This document shows, one piece after another, positions 58,171 to 64,000 of a DNA stretch of 64,000 bases. The notes under the pieces are model-generated. The model had not been told where the DNA came from and made no database searches. It saw only the letters and a program-made list of their open reading frames with translations. This DNA is from Cladobotryum mycophilum. Lineage: Eukaryota > Ascomycota > Sordariomycetes > Hypocreales > Hypocreaceae. Every line of letters starts with the position of its first letter. Within the stretch, counting starts at the first letter, position 1. The position numbers were made by a program, and so were the translations under genes. The stretch is from contig CM071589.1 in assembly GCA_036429605.1 (NCBI GenBank), positions 5,580,001 to 5,644,000 on the forward strand, in the 5' to 3' direction.

Positions 58171-59723
58171 ATGGCTCCCAACAACATGTACCGTGACGCT
58201 CACCTGGAGGCTGGACTCTTGAAGAGCTCAGAAGAGGAGAAGAAGACTGGATACCAGGCCCCCGGATCTCAGGAATACGCCCAACCGAAACCAACCCGGA
58301 AGATGTCGCCCGTTCGAAAGGCTCTCCTCGTCCTCGGGGTTGCCACGATCCTAGGATTGGGCGTGGCTTCAGCGCGACCTACCTTTATGCATTGTGGCTC
58401 CAAGAGCCATGACTCAAAGGCTGGCTTTGCAAACGGGGATGAATCAGAGCTCGTCAAGGATTTGAAGACAGCCTCTCCAGATGTCCTTCACAGGCTTCTG
58501 CACGCCTATCTGCCCGAGGTCTACCAGCATGGCGTGTACGCTTCGGATCGCGAGGCTATTGAGGCCATCGGTCAGGATAATCCCAGCGTTGCCGCTGCCC
58601 TGATCAAGATTGCCAAGAGACAAGATACCGGTAGTAGTAACACTACAACTGCATCTTCGGCCAATGTCAACTCGGAGACCTCGGCGACTTCTCAGCCTGT
58701 GACTACATCTGAAGTAGCTGCTGCAACTACAACAAGTGAGTCTTGATGCATCTACCAAAATATTTCATCTTATCACGTATACTAACATGCTCGCAGCCCA
58801 AGCTTCCGTCACCAGCAATCCTGTGACAACATCAGCAACGCCTACTACTTCCCAGCCAGTTACCACTTCCCCGGAGCAAACAACTTCAACCCCCGTGGAA
58901 ACGACATCTTCCGTCAAGTCAACAAGCGCTGCTCCCACGACATCGGCGCCTGTAACCTCCGGTACGTCTACCTCGGAACAGACTTCTTCTCCCTCTTCCA
59001 CGGCTCCTTCTCCCTCTTCTACTCCCTCCTCCAGTGCGCCTGTCTCCACCTCCACTCCGGGTACGTCGTCAACCAGTGATTCTCTGTCTTTGACATCAAC
59101 TTCTGCCATTACAACTGAAATTTCTCCCCCTTCTACTACCTCCTCTCCCTTCTCATCATCTTTATTTACCACAACCTCTGAGCCGGAGCCCACGACGACA
59201 TCACCACCGACCAGTTCTGGTATGATCTAGCCCTGTCATTTCGGCGCCATCGAAAGATTAGGATAAACCTGGAGACCAATGTCGTGTGATTTTTTAAATC
59301 GAAATCTAGGCCCTGGCGACTTATACTGCAAGTGCGGTATAACAGATGCATGCTTTTTGTGCCTGTGCTCCTAAATAGGGAATTGTTCCACGATTCATTG
59401 TAGCATTTTGACTAACAAGTCTGTGTGTAGCCGAGACACCAACACCAACACCGACTTCACCTGAGACATCGACCTCGATCCAGAAGACCATCACTGCTGG
59501 CAAGAAGACGACCTCTAGCCCAGTTCCTCACACCTTTACCAGCACTCTTCCTGATGGCGGTACCATTACTTACACTTCGACTTCGTGGGTTGCTGTTGTC
59601 CCTACCGACCAGTCCAACACCGACAAGAGCCCCGACCTGCAAAACGATGCTTCCGTTCCACGTGCTCAGATGGCTCTGCCAGCCGTTCTCGGTCTCATGG
59701 CCGGTGCTGTCTTGATGATTTAG
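58171..59723 (+). CDS. Ser/Thr-rich cell-surface protein with probable GPI-type C-terminus
   Basis: Three exons, 58171-58735, 58797-59219 and 59431-59723, with matching phases give 426 residues. Residues 1-47 are polar, followed by a hydrophobic stretch (KALLVLGVATILGLGVASA). This can be a signal anchor, and VASA-RPT a possible cleavage site. A short conserved-looking helical domain follows (DLKTASPDVLHRLLHAYLPE, then EAIGQDNPSVAAALIKIAKR). The next 250 residues are almost only Ser, Thr, Pro and Val, expected to be heavily O-mannosylated. The end (QMALPAVLGLMAGAVLMI after a small-residue polar stretch) is a typical GPI-attachment signal. Intron 2 is unusually long for this window (211 nt) and might hide an alternative exon. 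The function is unknown; a wall structural or sensor protein fits. Confidence 0.78.
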
Positions 59724-60396
59724 ACGGAGTCGATTCGAGTCTTTCGCTTCGCCTTTCCTTTCTTTTTACTAGTCACACTCTTTTGTTGTATAGTCACTCA
59801 TTTAATAATGGCGGAGCGTATCCACCCACATGTGGAAATGGCGACAGCGTAGCATTATCATTCGCGAAACGACATTTACGGCCTTTTCCTAACCCATCAG
59901 CGTCAAACGAAGACGCAAATAACATAGACTTGGTAATTGCATTTTGGGAACAAAAGGGGATTAGACTGGATATGGCCAATTAGTATGGTTCGGGCCGAGG
60001 GACTGCAAAGCATTTGTTTTTCTGGGGATACTTGGGGGCATAGATGGACACAGTGTATTTGACATAGCACAGATTAAAGTGAGCCACAGTTTAGGCATTA
60101 TCTGGCCTCAGTTTGTGACCATTGTAACGTTTGTCAATGAACGTAGGCCGTCATGCTTTCACCTAGGTCCAGTCACAATGCATTGGAGGTAAATGTCGTG
60201 GCCGTATTAAACGAATATTCTTGTTGCTCAAACGATGTGGTCTCAATAAAAAAAAACCATTGGTTGACTTGTGTATATATATTGAAATAATCATTCTAAA
60301 AAGGCAGTCTCCTACTACAGCGAGAGAGTATTCCAAAAAGACGCCACCAACTCCAGTCATGATAATTTGTTCGTTCAAGCTATTCCGTTCCCCCTT
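59724..60396. other. 3' intergenic region between convergent genes
   Basis: This 673-base gap, with A/T-rich stretches near 60200-60300, presumably holds both 3' untranslated regions. No frame is supported. Confidence 0.45.
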
Positions 60397-60881
60397 TTAA
60401 CCAGGACCAATCTTGGGCATGTCGTGATGCTCACTCAGTCTAGATAGATATGTATTGAGTTCTTCGACGCGCTCCTTGTGAGTTTTGAGGAGCTCGGGTC
60501 TGGAGCCGGATGCTTGGAGAAGCTGGGAAGTTGAATGTTAGATGGTTTATCTTTGTATGGTTTGATTGAGGATATCGGGAGGTTCGGGGAGGAACATACT
60601 CGTTTCTTTCTCGTTTCTTCGTGCCGCCTTTCGGATTCGGTCTTGGTGATGATGGGTTGGTTATCATCATCTTCTTCATCCTCCTTCTTCTCGTCATCTG
60701 ATTTTTTCCCTTTTTTATCTTCCTCGTCGGCGGGGTTATCCTTCTTCACGATCGCGCTCTCCGTGCCAGACAGGTTCTTCTCCAAATCGCCCTTGCTCTT
60801 CTTCTTCTTTTTCTTAGACACCTTTGCGCCTTTCAATTTGAGCGCGCCGCCACCAATCACCGCGTAGTCGTCTGAGCCCAT
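60397..60881 (-). CDS. FAM32A family protein (DUF1754)
   Basis: A small, basic, probably nuclear protein; human FAM32A is a splicing-associated factor found in the catalytic spliceosome. Two exons, 60881-60600 and 60522-60397, with a 77-nt intron at phase 0 give 135 residues. The N-terminal signature GGALKLKGAKVSKKKKKKSK and the C-terminal end (HKERVEELNTYLSRLSEHHD, then MPKIGPG) are the two conserved parts of the family. Between them lies an acidic/Lys-rich spacer. The Met at 60881 is chosen because GSDDYAV leads straight into the signature; the upstream Met at 60926 adds 15 residues with no resemblance. Confidence 0.88.
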
Positions 60882-61666
60882 CGTAATTCGTTCCCTCGGA
60901 CCGAAATTCAGTGCGTTGGAATGCACTGTTTCCCGTCAAATGGATGTTCGATACGCGAGATGCGACGTCCAAGCACGTCGCATGAAGTCTACGCTCCCTT
61001 GCCGCTCCTTAGTAAGCACAAAAACCCCCCAAACTGTATGGGAAACAGCAGCACTTGCAAGCACATGTCCAATTAAAAGTTGCAGGGCACCGTCTCTCCC
61101 TCTCCTTCCAGGGGGGCTGATCCACCGCCAAAGCTTGGTTGGAATCCACCTCACCTCATTCAATGGGGAGCCTGCCGCTTCTAACCCTTCACATCCCCTT
61201 CATACTTGTACCTGTTTTATTCTTTTGTGACATTCAGGGGGGACGAAGGTGAATTTTTTTGTGCCGTTGTAGCATTTCTTTCTTCTATACGCCGTCTTTT
61301 TTTACGAATACGCTTACGATTACACTATTCTAATTGAATTCACTTGCACAATTTTTTTGCGGCAGCGCATAGGTACCACAAGACCAGAAACAGCGGCGGG
61401 CAATTCTAACGAGTCGGTCATCTTGCATCACCATCGACGTCTCCCCCTCCATCTCCATTCGACATCATCAATTCCACCTTGATCGAATTTGCGCATAACC
61501 TACTAGACGTTCCCGCTATGAGCTGTCTCTTCTAATTCGTCCGTCAACTACATTTGGAATATTGGATACCACGATACCACACCCGAGGAAGGGTAATATT
61601 TGAGGAGGAATACGGACCGCCCCATCTATCGAACACACACTACACACACGCACACATACCATCGCC
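60882..61666. promoter_or_regulatory. Shared upstream region of FAM32A and permease genes
   Basis: A 785-base head-to-head gap. The right part has CA-rich repeats at about 61634-61660 (ACACACG units) just before the permease start. No coding frame is supported. Confidence 0.45.
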
Positions 61667-63552
61667 ATGCCGCTACAGGTTCAGTCGCGGGACTCTCTGG
61701 AGCTTGCGTCGCTCGCCAGCTCCAGCGTCGCCTACGATGGCGCCGCCATGTCAGAAGTCTCCTCCCGCCAGAGCATATCCTCTTCGCGCAGATTATCAAT
61801 GGTAGAGGAGGAGGATCCGTTGGACGAAGGCAATCCGGCGGCGGGCGGCCGACTTGGGCGCTCATACTCTGTGTCATCGGCGTTCGATTTTGCGGGGAAC
61901 CTGTTCCCTCTGAGTTCGTCGACGGGGGCGGGCGGGTATGCACCCATTGGCGCACCTACCTCGGCGGGGAGACCTGGCGGTGGACTTGGCGGGGGTTCGC
62001 TAGAGAAGATGAAGAACCTGACATACCTCAATGGGCTGTCGCTGATAGTCGGGCTCATCATTGGATCTGGAATCTTTTCGTCGCCTAGTCAGGTGAGCGA
62101 GAAAGTCGGGTCCCCGGGCGCTGCGCTCATCGTCTGGGTCATCGCCGGTATTCTCGCATGGACTGGCGCTGCCTCATACGCAGAGCTGGGCGGCGCCATT
62201 CCCCTCAACGGAGGCGCCCAGGTCTATTTATCCAAGATCTTTGGAGAAATGGCGGGTTTCCTCTTTTCCTGGGTGGCTCTCCTAGTCCTGAAACCAGGCG
62301 GTGCTGCCATCATCTCCATTATCATGGGAGAATATTTCGTCAGAGCCATCATTGGCGCGGAAGCTGAGACGTTGAGTCCATGGATCAACAAGGCGGTTGC
62401 CTTGGTAGCGATCGCAGTAGTCACCTTTGTGAACTGCATCTCAACGCGGCTTAGTACGAGGATCAATGACATGCTCATGTTCTTGAAGTTTGTTGCCCTG
62501 GTAGGCGTTGCCGTTATTGGTATCGTAGTTGCGGTAACGGGATTCTCGTTCAAGGGAGACGCAAGCGCGGAGTGGAAGTCGCATGACTGGTTCAAGGGCA
62601 CTTCGCACAATCCCTCGAATTGGGCGATGGCGCTGTATGCCGGTCTTTGGGCCTTTGATGGCTGGGACAATGTGAGTTTGCCGATGTTCTTCCCCTAATC
62701 GAATTAGGGAAATATTAACCTTTATATCAGACAAACTATGTTGTAGGCGAATTCCGTAACCCGAGTCGAGATCTTCCTCGGGTTATTCACACGGCAATGC
62801 CCCTGGTCATCTTCTCCTACGTCCTAGCCAACATAGCCTACTTTCTCGTTCTTCCCATTGCCGCCATCAATGGCAGCAACACCGTCGCCGTAATGTTTGG
62901 CTCCAAAGTGTTCGGACCTATCGGCTCCCTGATCTTTGCCCTCATCGTCAGCGCAAGCTGCTTTGGGTCCCTCAATGTAGGAACCTTTACATCTAGCCGG
63001 CTTGTATACGTCGCCAGCAAAGAAGGCTACATTCCAGATTGTTTTGCCCGGCTCGGTGTTGGTAGTGGTGATGACCATGCCACTTCTACGCGATCACGGA
63101 ACTGGGTTTCCAGGAAATTCCGCACCTGCTTTGGAGACAAGGATACGGGCCTCTTCTTCACGCCGATTTATGCCATACTCTTCAACGCCACTCTCACCGT
63201 CGCATACTGCATCGTTGGCGAATTCAAGACCCTGCTCACATTCCACGGCGTCGCGAACTATACCTTTTACTTCCTCACCGTTCTCGGCGTCATCGTCCTC
63301 CGCGTCCGCGAACCTGATCTAGAACGTCCGTACAAGACATGGATCACGACACCAATCATCTTCTGCTGCGTCAGCCTGTTCCTCCTAAGCAGAGGCGTCT
63401 TTGCGCAACCCCTACAGACCATCATTGTCGTATCCTTCGTCCTCGCCGGGATACCAGTTTATTTCTGGCGGATCCGAGGCAGAGACCAAGTCGTACTAAG
63501 AAGACCCGGTGCGAACGGAGACGAAGAGAAACCATGGTGGCGTTTCTGGTAA
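61667..63552 (+). CDS. L-type (LAT) amino-acid/methionine permease, APC superfamily
   Basis: A plasma-membrane amino-acid transporter, related to the yeast high-affinity methionine permease Mup1 and animal LAT proteins. Two exons, 61667-62671 and 62731-63552, with a 59-nt intron at phase 0 give 608 residues. A polar, Ser/Gly-rich N-terminal tail of about 115 residues precedes twelve membrane segments. APC hallmarks are GLIIGSGIFSSPSQV in helix 1, AALIVWVIAGILAWTGAASYAELG around helices 2-3, GLWAFDGWDN at the splice, then NYVVGEFRNPSRDLP. The C-terminal tail is short (about 30 residues) and ends EEKPWWRFW. The substrate is inferred only from the family. Ser-rich N-terminal tails in such permeases often carry ubiquitin or phosphorylation control; that is inference. 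Confidence 0.9.
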
Positions 63553-64000
63553 TGATAGACGTTTTATGTAAACCCTTTACTCACCTTTTTACGAAATTTA
63601 ATGGCTCTTTTTATGTCAGGGCAAAGTTCAGCGGGGGGTGGTTCATTCTTGTATGATGAAGGTTCTGTTTTTGGATGATAAAGGGGGGCGGAGGGAAGGG
63701 GGGCTTTTGGTATTGATTAGGTAAAGGGAGGGTATAAGGGGTGTATAATGCAAACAAACAGAGGCAGAATCGGGAGGGGATACCCCAAACTCTTGTCTGA
63801 AGAACATGTATAATGAAAGAAGCGGACTCTGTAATTAGATCAAGCGCCGCAGGGTCGGTCACTCAATCCTTGCTTGGAAACATAGGCATGAACTGAGAGA
63901 GAGAAAAGGACAAAATAAAATAAACATTTTTCACAAGTAAATTACGAGCCATTCAGAACCTATCCATCAAACATTTTACTAGATGATTATCACATCGAAT
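63553..64000. other. 3' flank of the permease gene
   Basis: Purine-rich and then AT-rich sequence to the window edge. No gene is seen, though a gene could begin beyond the edge. Confidence 0.4.

Overview
The window reads as nuclear DNA of a filamentous ascomycete. Genes carry short 48-100 nt GT-AG introns, are 1-3 kb long and closely packed on both strands, and include fungal-only families (Zn2Cys6 factor, SHG1, UGO1, GEP4, DUF7580). Protein resemblance points to Pezizomycotina, probably Sordariomycetes/Hypocreales; that placement is inference. There are 24 recognisable protein genes, one of them interrupted. I found no rRNA, CRISPR array or convincing tRNA.

Layout. 0-14 kb is a housekeeping block: membrane-anchored deubiquitinase UBP16, a TPT/DUF250 transporter, COMPASS subunit SHG1, mitochondrial fusion factor UGO1 head-to-head with ferredoxin YAH1, and ribosome-biogenesis factor RRP15. 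15.8-19.2 kb holds a Zn2Cys6 transcription factor and an alpha/beta hydrolase. 19.2-23 kb is gene-poor, with a 112-bp direct repeat and about 1.1 kb of strand-asymmetric low-complexity DNA. 23-30 kb is an accessory island: a large membrane ankyrin protein, a CHAT-domain protease, and head-to-head with it a gasdermin-like gene containing an in-frame stop. 30-40.6 kb: PhoD phosphatase, p24 cargo receptor, splicing factor PRP45, a membrane-anchored GH16 glucanase, TIM22. 41-47 kb is a second accessory block: a DUF7580 protein head-to-head with a C2H2-ankyrin protein, then a Myb/SANT-like regulator. 47-54 kb: GEP4 phosphatase, ORC2 and dolichol kinase SEC59. After 4.6 kb without a gene come a Ser/Thr-rich wall protein, a FAM32A homologue and an LAT-type amino-acid permease.

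Most interesting biology. The CHAT protease and gasdermin-like gene match the protease plus pore-former pairs known to control regulated cell death in fungi. Here the pair looks damaged: the gasdermin frame has a stop at 29553-29555, the CHAT protein lacks its usual N-terminal repeats, and the two coding regions abut with no promoter space.

Caution on the sequence. At least six conserved genes carry a single missing base at a homopolymer of five or six (703-708, 10291-10296, 19089-19093, 35710-35714, 44178-44182, 49444-49448). All six are deletions, so under-called homopolymers in the assembly are the simplest explanation. The gasdermin stop is not of this kind, because both sides share one frame.
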